A stretch of DNA of 64,000 nt from Piscinibacter sp047600445. GTDB lineage: Bacteria > Pseudomonadota > Gammaproteobacteria > Burkholderiales > Burkholderiaceae_C. Shown piece after piece: positions 8,831 through 16,166 of the stretch; the first letter of the stretch is position 1; each line of letters opens with the position of its first letter. Location: assembly GCF_047600445.1 (NCBI RefSeq), contig NZ_JASGKT010000002.1:1-64000 (forward strand). The letters run 5' to 3'. A model generated the notes under the pieces. The model searched no databases, was not told the DNA's origin, and worked only from the letters and a program-made list of their open reading frames with translations. A program made the position numbers and the translations under genes.

Positions 8831-9517
8831 TCAGTCCTTCGAGCCGATCACCTTGTAGATGGCGGCGCCCAGCAGCGCGCCGACGATGGGCGCGACCCAG
8901 AACACCCAGAGCTGTTCCACCGCCCAGCCGCCCACGTACACCGCCACGCCGGTGCTGCGCGCCGGGTTCACCGAGGTGTTGGTCACCGGGATGCTGATCA
9001 GGTGGATCAGCGTCAGGCACAGGCCGATGGCGATGGGCGCGAAGCCGGCCGGCGCGCGCGAATCGGTCGAACCCAGGATGACGATCAGGAAGAACGCCGT
9101 CATCACCACCTCGCAGACCACCGCGGCGAGCATCGAGTACTGGCCCGGCGAATGCTCGCCGAAGCCGTTCGAGGCGAAGCCGCCGGCCACGTCGAAACCG
9201 GCCTTGCCGCTGGCGATCAGGTACAGCACGCCGCCGGCGGCGATGCCGCCGAGCACCTGCGAGACGATGTAGCCGGGCAGCTTGCCGGCCTCGAAGCGGC
9301 CGCCGGCCCACAGGCCGATCGACACCGCCGGGTTGAGGTGGCAGCCCGAGATGTGGCCGATGGCGAAGGCCATGGTCAGCACCGTCAGGCCGAAGGCGAG
9401 CGAGACGCCGGCCAGGCCGATGCCGACCTCGGGGAAGGCGGCGGCCAGCACCGCGCTGCCGCAACCGCCGAGCACCAGCCAGAAGGTGCCGAAGAACTCC
9501 GCGAACAATGCTTTCAT
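8831..9517 (-). CDS. aqpZ: Aquaporin Z
   Basis: Six-helix water channel of 228 residues with both NPA half-helix motifs: HLNPAVSIG (about 62-64) and SVNPARSTG (about 184-186). The arginine after the second NPA is the selectivity-filter residue. These features place it in the water-selective AqpZ group and not with glycerol facilitators. The start at 9517 has a near-perfect Shine-Dalgarno sequence (AAGGAGGA, 6-base spacing), suggesting strong translation. The frame stays open far upstream, but the homologous protein begins here. Confidence 0.95.
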   Translation of the reverse strand: MKALFAEFFGTFWLVLGGCGSAVLAAAFPEVGIGLAGVSLAFGLTVLTMAFAIGHISGCHLNPAVSIGLWAGGRFEAGKLPGYIVSQVLGGIAAGGVLYLIASGKAGFDVAGGFASNGFGEHSPGQYSMLAAVVCEVVMTAFFLIVILGSTDSRAPAGFAPIAIGLCLTLIHLISIPVTNTSVNPARSTGVAVYVGGWAVEQLWVFWVAPIVGALLGAAIYKVIGSKD

Positions 9518-9648
9518 CTGATTCCTCCTTGTTGTTTGCGATGGGACGGGGCGGACTATCGCCAGCGCGGCGCGAGCATGCCACGAAGAGAAGCGTCCGA
9601 GCGTGACATCTTCGCAGAGCCGGCGCGGCGGCGCCACGGGGCGAGGAA

Positions 9649-10488
9649 TCAGGTCTCGATGCTGCGCACGAGCTGAAACGCCGCGGCGTGCGAGAGGTTG
9701 AGCAGCGCGGCGACGTCGGCCACGTCGTCGGGCAGCGCGGCGTTGTCCCAGCCGGCCGCGCTGTGGCGCGCCAGGCGCACCGCCAGCCGCACGTTGCGCA
9801 CGGCGGGCTGCTCGGCGTGGCGGCCGTCGCTGATGCGGCGCAGCATCTCGGGCAGCCGCCAGGCTTTCATCAGCGCCTGCTGCAGCTCGTTCAGCACGAT
9901 GCCCAGCATCTCGCGCTGCACGGCCGCCGAGCGCAGCGCCGCGTCGGCGCGCTGCGCGGCGCGCATGCGCAGCGCCAGCGCCGGCGCGTGGCACCACAGC
10001 AGCATCTCGGCGAAGTCGTGCAGCAGCGCGGCCTCGTGGATCAGCGGCGCGTCCGGGTCCATGCGGTGCACCGCGAAGGCCAGCGCGAAGGTCGCGCCGC
10101 GGTGGGCGCGGCGCATCACCTCGTGCAGGCCGTCCAGCGCCTCGGGCTGCGCGGCCAGGCGCTGCTCGGCGCTGGGCTGCGGGCCGAAGGCGCGGAAGAA
10201 CGGCGTGATGCCCATCATCACCAGCGTGGCGGTGACGGTCTCGGTGTCGGTGACCATGCGCGCCGGCCGGTGCGTGGCGGCATAGGCCAGCACCTTGAGC
10301 GTCATCAGCGGGTCGTGCGCGACCATCTCGCCGATCGCGTTGGCGTCGACGGCGTCTTCGTTGGCGCGCATCGCCTCGATCGCCTCGGCGGTCTGCGCCA
10401 GCACCGGGATCTCGGCGCGGCGGAAGTGCTCGGTCCAGGCGCCGAGGTCGGGCAGCGGGCGGGTCAGTGGTTCATTCGGATCCGGCAT
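9649..10488 (-). CDS. HDOD domain protein
   Basis: A 279-residue cytoplasmic protein with an HDOD fold: an early segment EIPVLAQTAEAIEAMRANED, the characteristic MVAHDPLMTLKVLAYA near residue 60, and later EAALLHDFAEMLLWCHAPALALRM. HDOD domains are degenerate HD-type helical modules found in signalling proteins. Catalytic activity is not expected because the metal-binding HD signature is incomplete. No GGDEF or EAL partner domain is fused. Neighbours give no functional hint. Confidence 0.85.
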   Translation of the reverse strand: MPDPNEPLTRPLPDLGAWTEHFRRAEIPVLAQTAEAIEAMRANEDAVDANAIGEMVAHDPLMTLKVLAYAATHRPARMVTDTETVTATLVMMGITPFFRAFGPQPSAEQRLAAQPEALDGLHEVMRRAHRGATFALAFAVHRMDPDAPLIHEAALLHDFAEMLLWCHAPALALRMRAAQRADAALRSAAVQREMLGIVLNELQQALMKAWRLPEMLRRISDGRHAEQPAVRNVRLAVRLARHSAAGWDNAALPDDVADVAALLNLSHAAAFQLVRSIET

Positions 10489-10572
10489 GGTCCAGCTCCG
10501 GATTCATAGGGACGTGAACGCTTATCGGCCGCCGCGTGCCGCGCTTGAGTGCGAAGAAGCACTCACTTTCGA

Positions 10573-11598
10573 TCACTTGCCGCCCAGCTTCGCCTTCACG
10601 TCGAGGCCGACCTTCTTGTTGACGAACTGGAAGCTGGCCACCTTGGACAGATCGACCTCGCCCGGCCGGTACAGCCCGGCCTCGACCATCTGGGCGTGGA
10701 AGTCGGCGATGCGCGCCGCGTTCATCGCGCCGATGCCGCCGGCCAGCGCCTCGCCCGAGTCGACGATGCCCTGCTGTTTCATCAGCGCCACCGAGGCCTC
10801 CAGCTCGGCCTCGCTCATCTCCGGGTTGGCTTTGAGCATCGCGGCGTTGGCGGCGGCGCGCTTGCCGTACAGGTAGTTCACCCAGCCGAGGATGCTGGCG
10901 TCGACGAAACGCTGCACCAGCGCGGGCCGGTTCTTCACGGTGTCGGCGCGCGCCTCGATCAGCGTCGAGTAGGTCGAGAAGCCGTGGTCGGCCAGCAGGT
11001 GCACCACCGGCTCGAAGCCGCCCTGCTTCTTCACGTAGATCGGCTCGGCCACCGAGTAGCCCTGCTGCACCGCCTTCGGGTTGGCGAGGAAGGGGCCGAG
11101 GTTGTAGTTGTAGGGCTTGAGCGCCTCGTCGCGGAAGCCGTGCTTCACCTTCAGCCACTGCCACCACGAGAACTGGCCGTCCTTGGCGATCAGCGCCAGC
11201 GGCGCGTTCTTCAGCGCCTCGAAGCGCTCGAATCCCTGGCCGGGGTGGGCGATCAGCGCCTGCGGGTCTTTCTGGAACATCGCCGCCACCACCACGGTGG
11301 GCACGCCGTTGCGCACGTTGTCGAAGCTGTGCAGCAGGTTGCCGGTCATCAGGAAGTCGATGCGGCCGGCCGGCAGCAGCGGCCGGTTGTTGACCTGCGG
11401 GCCGCCGGGCTGGATGGTCACGTCCAGCCCGAAGCGCCGATAGGTGCCGTCGGCCAGCGCCTGGTAGAAGCCGCCGTGCGCGGCCTGCGCCTTCCAGTTG
11501 GTGGCGAAGACCACCTTGTCCGGCGTGTCCTGCGCCCAGGCCGGCGCGGCGGCCGCCAGCAGCGCGGCGAGCAGCCAGGGCGAACGCTTCATCGACAT
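10573..11598 (-). CDS. ABC importer, periplasmic binding protein (NMT1/NitT-TauT type)
   Basis: Periplasmic solute-binding protein of 341 residues with a cleavable signal peptide (hydrophobic LLAALLAAAAPAWA, cleavage about residue 22). The fold is of the SsuA/THI5-like class: FATNWKAQAAHGGFYQALADG at the start and GGPQVNNRPLLPAGRIDFLM near residue 75. The ATG at 11598 is preferred because AGGAGG sits 7 bases upstream; ATG 11592 is too far. It is the last gene of a three-gene ABC operon. The substrate is unknown. There is no TPP or FMN riboswitch visible upstream, so thiamine-precursor or riboflavin uptake cannot be claimed. Confidence 0.88.
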   Translation of the reverse strand: MSMKRSPWLLAALLAAAAPAWAQDTPDKVVFATNWKAQAAHGGFYQALADGTYRRFGLDVTIQPGGPQVNNRPLLPAGRIDFLMTGNLLHSFDNVRNGVPTVVVAAMFQKDPQALIAHPGQGFERFEALKNAPLALIAKDGQFSWWQWLKVKHGFRDEALKPYNYNLGPFLANPKAVQQGYSVAEPIYVKKQGGFEPVVHLLADHGFSTYSTLIEARADTVKNRPALVQRFVDASILGWVNYLYGKRAAANAAMLKANPEMSEAELEASVALMKQQGIVDSGEALAGGIGAMNAARIADFHAQMVEAGLYRPGEVDLSKVASFQFVNKKVGLDVKAKLGGK

Positions 11599-11611
11599 CT
11601 CGTGCCCTCCT

Positions 11612-12388
11612 TCAGTCCTTCGGGTCGACAGCATGCCAGCGCCCGAGCAGCGCGCGCTCCAGCGCGCCGAGAGACCCGTGGATCAGCACGCCCGTGAGCA
11701 CGAGCAGCAGCAGCGCCGCGAACATGCGCGGCGTCTCGGTGCGGAAGCTCGCCTCGAGGATGCGCGAGGCCAGGCCGGTCTCGCGCCCGGCCGCGCCGGC
11801 CACCATCTCGGCGGTGACCGCGCCGATCAGGCTCAGCCCGCCCGACACCTTCAGCCCGGCGATGAAGTAGGGCAGCGCGCCGGGCGCCAGCAGCAGGCGC
11901 AGCCGCTGCCAGGGCGTGGCGCGGTAGAGGCGGAACAGCTCGCGCAGTTGCGGGTCGGCGGCGCGCAGCCCGGCCAGGGTGTTCGACAGGATCGGGAAGA
12001 ACGCGACGATCCAGGCGCACAGCAGCAGCGCGGCGGTGGTGCTCTCGACGTAGATCAGGATCAGCGGCGCGATCGCCACCACCGGCGTCACCTGCAGCAC
12101 CACCGCGAGCGGCAGCAGCGCGCGCTCGACGCCGCGCGACAGCGCGAAGACGCCGGCGATCAGCACGCCGCCCGCGCAGGCCAGCGCCAGCGCGCCCAGG
12201 GTGATCTCCAGCGTGAACCACCAGCTCGCGGCCAGCGAACCGCCGTCGGCCGCCAGCGTGCGCAGCACCAGCGAGGGCGCCGGCAGCGTGTAGTGCGGTA
12301 TGCGCGCCATCCGCACCAGCGCCTCCCAGGCCAGCAGCAGGGCCAGCAGCGTGACGAGCGGCAGCGCGCGCTGGAGCCGGCGCTTCAT
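11612..12388 (-). CDS. ABC importer permease (NitT/TauT type)
   Basis: Inner-membrane permease of 258 residues with about six hydrophobic segments and the cytoplasmic EAA-type loop near residues 150-185 (LFRLYRATPWQRLRLLLAPGA). It pairs with the ATPase encoded just upstream: the genes share a 4-base overlap (12385-12388), typical of translational coupling. It belongs to the class that transports nitrate, sulfonates, taurine or pyrimidine precursors; the specific cargo is not deducible. Confidence 0.9.
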   Translation of the reverse strand: MKRRLQRALPLVTLLALLLAWEALVRMARIPHYTLPAPSLVLRTLAADGGSLAASWWFTLEITLGALALACAGGVLIAGVFALSRGVERALLPLAVVLQVTPVVAIAPLILIYVESTTAALLLCAWIVAFFPILSNTLAGLRAADPQLRELFRLYRATPWQRLRLLLAPGALPYFIAGLKVSGGLSLIGAVTAEMVAGAAGRETGLASRILEASFRTETPRMFAALLLLVLTGVLIHGSLGALERALLGRWHAVDPKD

Positions 12389-13140
12389 GCCGCGTGCGAG
12401 GCTTCCAGCGCCGCCGAGAGCGCGGCGCAGGCGTCGACGAAGGTGGAAGAACGGCGGAACGCGGCGTCGCGCGGATGCGGCGCCGCGATGGCCAGCTCGA
12501 AGACGATGCGCCCCGGCCGCGCGCTCATCACCAGCACGCGCTGGGCGAGGAACACCGCCTCGTAGACGCTGTGCGTGACGAACAGCGCCGCGAAGCCCTG
12601 CCGGCCCCAGGCCGCCAGCAGGTCGGCGTTGAGCTTCTGGCGCGTGATCTCGTCGAGCGCGGCGAAGGGTTCGTCCATCAGCAGCAGCGCCGGCTGCGTC
12701 ACCAGCGCCCGCGCGATCGACACGCGCATCTTCATGCCGCCCGAGAGCTGGTTGGGAAAGGCGCCGGCGAACGCCGACAGGCCGACCGTGGCGAGCGCGG
12801 CCTCGATGCGCGGCCGCGCCTGCGCGCGGCTGCGGCCGGCCAGGCGCAGCGGCAGCCAGACGTTGTCGGCCACGCTGGCCCAGGGCATCAGCGTGGCGTC
12901 CTGGAACACGAAGGCGGTGTCGGCGGCGCCGCTGCGCAGCGCCGGGCTGTCGATGCGCCCGGCGCCCGGCGTGTCGAGCCCGGCGGCCAGGCGCAGCACC
13001 GTGCTCTTGCCGCAGCCCGAGGGGCCCAGCAGCGCGACGAACTCGCCCGGCGCGAGTTGCAGCTCCACGCCGGCCAGCGCCTGCACGCCGGAATCGAAGC
13101 GCTTGTGCACGCCGTGCATCGACACGATGGGCGTGGTCAT
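12385..13140 (-). CDS. ABC importer ATP-binding protein (NitT/TauT type)
   Basis: Nucleotide-binding subunit of 251 residues. Walker A GPSGCGKST is near residue 39, the ABC signature LSGGMKMRVSIARAL near 131, Walker B ALLLMDEPFAALDE near 152, and the switch histidine in FVTHS near 190. It energises the permease it overlaps. It is the first gene of the importer operon, which runs ATPase, permease, binding protein. The start ATG at 13140 fits the family N-terminus; the open frame upstream is not conserved-looking. Confidence 0.92.
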   Translation of the reverse strand: MTTPIVSMHGVHKRFDSGVQALAGVELQLAPGEFVALLGPSGCGKSTVLRLAAGLDTPGAGRIDSPALRSGAADTAFVFQDATLMPWASVADNVWLPLRLAGRSRAQARPRIEAALATVGLSAFAGAFPNQLSGGMKMRVSIARALVTQPALLLMDEPFAALDEITRQKLNADLLAAWGRQGFAALFVTHSVYEAVFLAQRVLVMSARPGRIVFELAIAAPHPRDAAFRRSSTFVDACAALSAALEASHAA

Positions 13141-13213
13141 GCGGGCAGGGGCGGCGGCGCGGGCATGCGCCGAGTATCGCGGTTCGACGGCGGCGCCCGG
13201 CGGCGCGCCGACT

Positions 13214-13474
13214 TCAGAGCCGGGTGACGCCGGGCAGCCAGCCGACCAGCTCGCCGTCGAGGTACAGCGCGCCTTCCGGCGCGCCGGCTTCGGCGTAGAA
13301 CTCCAGGCGCGGGTCGGGGCCGGGCGCGGCGCTGCGCGCGGCGAGGCGGCGGGCCAGCCGGGCCAGCGCGGCGCTGGCGCTGCGCAATGCGCCGGCGGCG
13401 GCATGCCGGGCGAGGGCGGCGGCGGGGCCGGGCGTCGGCGCGACCGGGCTCCAGCGGGGGGCTTTGGACGTCAT
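13214..13474 (-). CDS. Small hypothetical protein (86 aa)
   Basis: Not a named family. The N-terminal half is an Ala/Arg-rich helix. The C-terminal half, LEFYAEAGAPEGALYLDG followed by ELVGWLPGVTRL, is less biased and looks like a small folded unit. The start has a good ribosome binding site (CCGGAG, 7 bases). It sits between the ABC importer operon and a 52-residue basic protein, all on the minus strand. The composition and the defined ribosome binding site make it more credible than the shadow frames nearby. Confidence 0.6.
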   Translation of the reverse strand: MTSKAPRWSPVAPTPGPAAALARHAAAGALRSASAALARLARRLAARSAAPGPDPRLEFYAEAGAPEGALYLDGELVGWLPGVTRL

Positions 13475-13514
13475 GGCGGTTCTCCGGCGCGCGGCGCGGC
13501 CGCGCGCGAATTCA

Positions 13515-13670
13515 GGGGCTGTGTGTCATGCGGGTGAGTTCGCGCTGCAAGGCGCGCTGGGCTTCCTGGCGCATCGCGCGGCTGCCCGTCCGGTGCGAAC
13601 CGGCGCGGCGCAAGCGGGCGAGCGCCACCAGCGGATTGCGGGGCTTGGCGGTGGGAACGGTGATCTTCAT
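13515..13670 (-). CDS. Small basic protein (about 52 aa)
   Basis: Very short, strongly basic product beginning MKITVPTAKPRNPLVALARL and rich in Arg/Gln (RRAGSHRTGSRAMRQEAQRA). No family name is known to me. The ATG at 13670 is preferred over the longer frame because GAGGAGG lies 7 bases before it and a promoter-like element lies just upstream. The positive charge suggests nucleic-acid or ribosome binding, which is inference only. The stop codon is near 13512-13515, and the next small gene starts 37 bases downstream. Confidence 0.65.
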
Positions 13671-13698
13671 CGGGCGCCTCCTCGGCAGTGAGGCGCGA

Positions 13699-13726
13699 AT
13701 GATAAAGTATTGATTATCTTTGGCAA
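13699..13726 (-). promoter_or_regulatory. Sigma-70-type promoter for the small basic protein
   Basis: On the minus strand, TTGCCA (13726-13721) and TATCAT (13704-13699) are separated by 16 bases in an unusually AT-rich patch for this genome. This would place the start of transcription near 13692, about 22 bases before the ATG. An imperfect inverted repeat (GATAA...TTATC, 13701-13718) fills the spacer and could be an operator. Confidence 0.6.
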
Positions 13727-13763
13727 GATCCCTTGATCTAGGGGTCAACCCACGGGCCCGGCC

Positions 13764-14312
13764 TCAGCGCTTCTTCTTCAGCGGCTCGACGCCGGAGCGC
13801 GAGCGCGCCCAGAGGTCGGCGCTGTCGGCGCTGTCGGCGCCGTCGTCGCGCGGGGCGGGTGCCGGGGCTTTCGGCGCGGCGGGCGGCGCCGGCGCCAGCA
13901 CCTCGCCGAGCAGGTCGAGCAGCCGCGTGCGCGCGCGCTGCGGGTGGCGCCGGTAGTAGGTCAGCACCAGGCCGACGATGAAGCGCTCGTCGTCGTCCTG
14001 CGGCGCATCGTGCGGCGGCTCCTCGGCGGCCGCGGCGCCGGCGGTGCCCGGGTGCGGCTGGTCCATCCAGCCGTGCGGCTTGTGGCACAGCGCCTCGAAC
14101 TGGCGCGCCAGGCGCTCGCCGATCTGGCGCGCCCGGCCCTTGATCTGGCTCCAGTAGCTCGGCTGGATCTGCAAGCGCTCGGCGAAGCGCCGCTCCAGTC
14201 CGCGCAGCGTGGCGGCGTCGGGGTGCTTGACGGTGGCCTGCACAAATTCGTCGAACAGCAGCAGCGCGTTGTCGAGGCGGATCTGGGCGAGGTCGCGCAC
14301 ACCGGAGGTCAT
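13764..14312 (-). CDS. Putative helix-turn-helix DNA-binding protein
   Basis: A 182-residue protein. The N-terminal half (about 40-85) reads RRFAERLQIQPSYWSQIKG, then RARQIGERLARQFEALC and KPHGWMDQPH. This resembles the Cro/C1-type regulators in which a binding helix is followed by 'IG..LAR.IE....P.GWMD'. The C-terminal part is charged, then Pro/Ala-rich with a basic end. It is divergent from purT (75 bases between starts), so control of purT or itself is possible. No neighbouring phage genes were seen. Confidence 0.65.
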   Translation of the reverse strand: MTSGVRDLAQIRLDNALLLFDEFVQATVKHPDAATLRGLERRFAERLQIQPSYWSQIKGRARQIGERLARQFEALCHKPHGWMDQPHPGTAGAAAAEEPPHDAPQDDDERFIVGLVLTYYRRHPQRARTRLLDLLGEVLAPAPPAAPKAPAPAPRDDGADSADSADLWARSRSGVEPLKKKR

Positions 14313-14387
14313 GCCCCGATGATAAAGGCTTGTTCAGCTTCGACGCCGGGGGACAATCCGCCCCGTTTCACGACCAGGCACACCACG

Positions 14388-15590
14388 ATGACGACGCTCG
14401 GCACCCCGCTCTCGCCCTCCGCCACCCGGGTCATGCTGCTGGGCAGCGGCGAGCTCGGCAAGGAGGTGCTGATCGCCTTGCAGCGCCTGGGCGTCGAGAC
14501 CATCGCGGTCGACCGCTACGACCACGCGCCCGGCCAGCAGGTGGCGCACCATGCGCGCACCATCGCGATGAGCGACCCGGCGCAACTGAAGGCGTTGATC
14601 GACGCCGAACGGCCTATGTTGGTGGTGCCCGAAATCGAGGCCATCGCCACGCCGGTGCTGGAGCAGCTCGAAGCCGAAGGCCTGGTGCGCGTGATCCCGA
14701 CCGCGCGCGCCGCGCGCCTGACGATGGACCGCGAAGGCATACGGCGCCTGGCCGCCGAGACGCTGCGCCTGCCGACCAGCCCCTACCGCTTCTGCGATTC
14801 GCTGGCGGAACTGCGAGCGGCGATCGACGGCGGCATCGGCTACCCGTGCATCGTCAAGCCGGTGATGAGCAGCTCGGGCAAGGGCCAGAGCCGGCTCGAC
14901 GGCCCGGCGGACGTGGCCGGGGCCTGGGAGGCGGCGATGGCCGGCGGCCGCGTCGCCGGCAGCCGCGTGATCGTCGAGGGTTTCATCGCCTTCGACTACG
15001 AGATCACGCTGCTGACGGTGCGCGCGATGGACACGCGCGGCACGGTGCAGACGCGTTTCTGCGAGCCCATCGGCCACCTGCAGGTCAGCGGCGACTACGT
15101 CGAGAGCTGGCAGCCGCACCCGATGAGCGCGGCGGCGCTGGAGCGCGCGCAGCGCATTGCCGAAGCCGTCACCGACGATCTCGGCGGGCTCGGCCTGTTC
15201 GGCGTCGAGTTGTTCGTCGAGGGCGACCAGGTGTGGTTCAGCGAGGTCTCGCCGCGCCCGCACGACACCGGCATGGTGACGATGGCCACGCAGTGGCAGA
15301 ACGAGTTCGAGCTGCACGCGCGCGCCATCCTCGGCCTGCCGGTGGACACCGCGCTGAAGACGCCGGGCGCCAGCGCGGTGATCTACGGCGGCGTGGAGGC
15401 GGCCGGCATCGTCTTCGACGGCGTGGCCGACGCGCTGGCCGTGCCCGGCACCGAGCTGCGCTTGTTCGGCAAGCCGGAGAGCTTCGTCAAGCGCCGCATG
15501 GGCGTGGCGCTGGCGCGCGACGACAGCGTGGACGTGGCGCGCCAGCGCGCCCGGCAGGCGGCGGCCTGCGTGAAGCCGCGCCGGCCCTGA
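14388..15590 (+). CDS. purT: Formate-dependent phosphoribosylglycinamide formyltransferase
   Basis: ATP-grasp enzyme of 400 residues that makes formyl-GAR from GAR, formate and ATP, bypassing the folate-dependent PurN step of purine synthesis. The N-terminal domain shows VMLLGSGELGKEV near residue 16. The ATP-grasp core has GYPCIVKPVMSSSGKGQS near 150 and the metal-binding LFGVELFVEGDQVWFSEVSPRPHDTG near 270-295. Length matches E. coli PurT (392). It is monocistronic by context and convergent with hsp20, 18 bases apart. Confidence 0.96.
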   Translation: MTTLGTPLSPSATRVMLLGSGELGKEVLIALQRLGVETIAVDRYDHAPGQQVAHHARTIAMSDPAQLKALIDAERPMLVVPEIEAIATPVLEQLEAEGLVRVIPTARAARLTMDREGIRRLAAETLRLPTSPYRFCDSLAELRAAIDGGIGYPCIVKPVMSSSGKGQSRLDGPADVAGAWEAAMAGGRVAGSRVIVEGFIAFDYEITLLTVRAMDTRGTVQTRFCEPIGHLQVSGDYVESWQPHPMSAAALERAQRIAEAVTDDLGGLGLFGVELFVEGDQVWFSEVSPRPHDTGMVTMATQWQNEFELHARAILGLPVDTALKTPGASAVIYGGVEAAGIVFDGVADALAVPGTELRLFGKPESFVKRRMGVALARDDSVDVARQRARQAAACVKPRRP

Positions 15591-15608
15591 CGGGCGCCGC
15601 GGCGGCGC

Positions 15609-16049
15609 TCAGCGCACCGACAGGCGGGTGGACTTCGGCGCGTCCTTCTTCGGCAGCGTCAGCGTCAGCACGCCGTCCTCGAACTTCGCCTCGGCGGCCT
15701 GCGTGTCGACGGCCTGCGGCAGCTCGAAGGAGCGCGCGTACGACTCGTGGCTGCGCTCGCTGTACAGCACGCGTTCACCGTCCTTGCGCTCGTTGCGGCT
15801 GCTCAGCTTGGCGCTGACCGAGACCGTGGCGCCGTCGATGTCGATGGCGATGTCGTCCTTCTTCACGCCGGGCAACTCGGCGCGCACCTCGTAGGCGCCG
15901 CTGCGCTCGGTGACGTCGATGCGGGCGCGCGAGACCAGGCCCGACGGGCCGCGCTGGCTGGCCAGCTCGTTGAACATCGCGTCGACCAGGCTGAACGGAT
16001 CGCGCGCGACGGCGCCCTGGGGCACGGGACGGGACAGCAGAGAGAACAT
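15609..16049 (-). CDS. Small heat-shock protein (Hsp20 / alpha-crystallin)
   Basis: Holdase chaperone of 146 residues with a central alpha-crystallin domain (about 45-140). Segments YEVRAELPGVKKDDIAIDID and YARSFELPQAVD are visible, and the closing strand is FEDGVLTLTLPKK. The start at 16049 is set by an ideal ribosome binding site (AAGGAGG, 6 bases); the upstream ATG at 16070 has none. A sigma-32-like promoter lies just upstream, so heat induction is expected. It follows an EF-G-like gene on the same strand, with 117 bases between them. Confidence 0.95.
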   Translation of the reverse strand: MFSLLSRPVPQGAVARDPFSLVDAMFNELASQRGPSGLVSRARIDVTERSGAYEVRAELPGVKKDDIAIDIDGATVSVSAKLSSRNERKDGERVLYSERSHESYARSFELPQAVDTQAAEAKFEDGVLTLTLPKKDAPKSTRLSVR

Positions 16050-16098
16050 GTGAACCTCCTTCGTGGGCAAGGCGGCTGGCGTGCCGCCGATGCCCAGG

Positions 16099-16126
16099 AG
16101 ATAGGGTGCGCCGCGGCCGCTTCAAG
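16099..16126 (-). promoter_or_regulatory. Heat-shock (sigma-32-like) promoter for hsp20
   Basis: The minus strand carries CTTGAA (16126-16121), a 14-base spacer and CCCTATCT (16106-16099). This is very close to the sigma-32 consensus (CTTGAA, 11-16 bases, CCCCATNT). The predicted transcript would start near 16092, leaving a leader of about 43 bases with the strong ribosome binding site. Confidence 0.75.
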
Positions 16127-16166
16127 AGGCCGCGTGCGGCTTGCTGAGCCGGATCAAAAAACCGCG

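Noticed and set aside
13141..13213. TPP or FMN riboswitch upstream of the NitT/TauT-type ABC operon
   Set aside because: The gap is only 73 bases and shows none of the conserved riboswitch boxes.
13701..13718. Fur box
   Set aside because: The GATAA...TTATC arms are suggestive, but the middle does not fit the 19-base Fur consensus and no iron gene is adjacent; it was kept only as an inverted repeat.
13764..14312. Prophage remnant around the repressor-like gene
   Set aside because: A single DNA-binding-like gene with no integrase, att repeats or phage structural genes.
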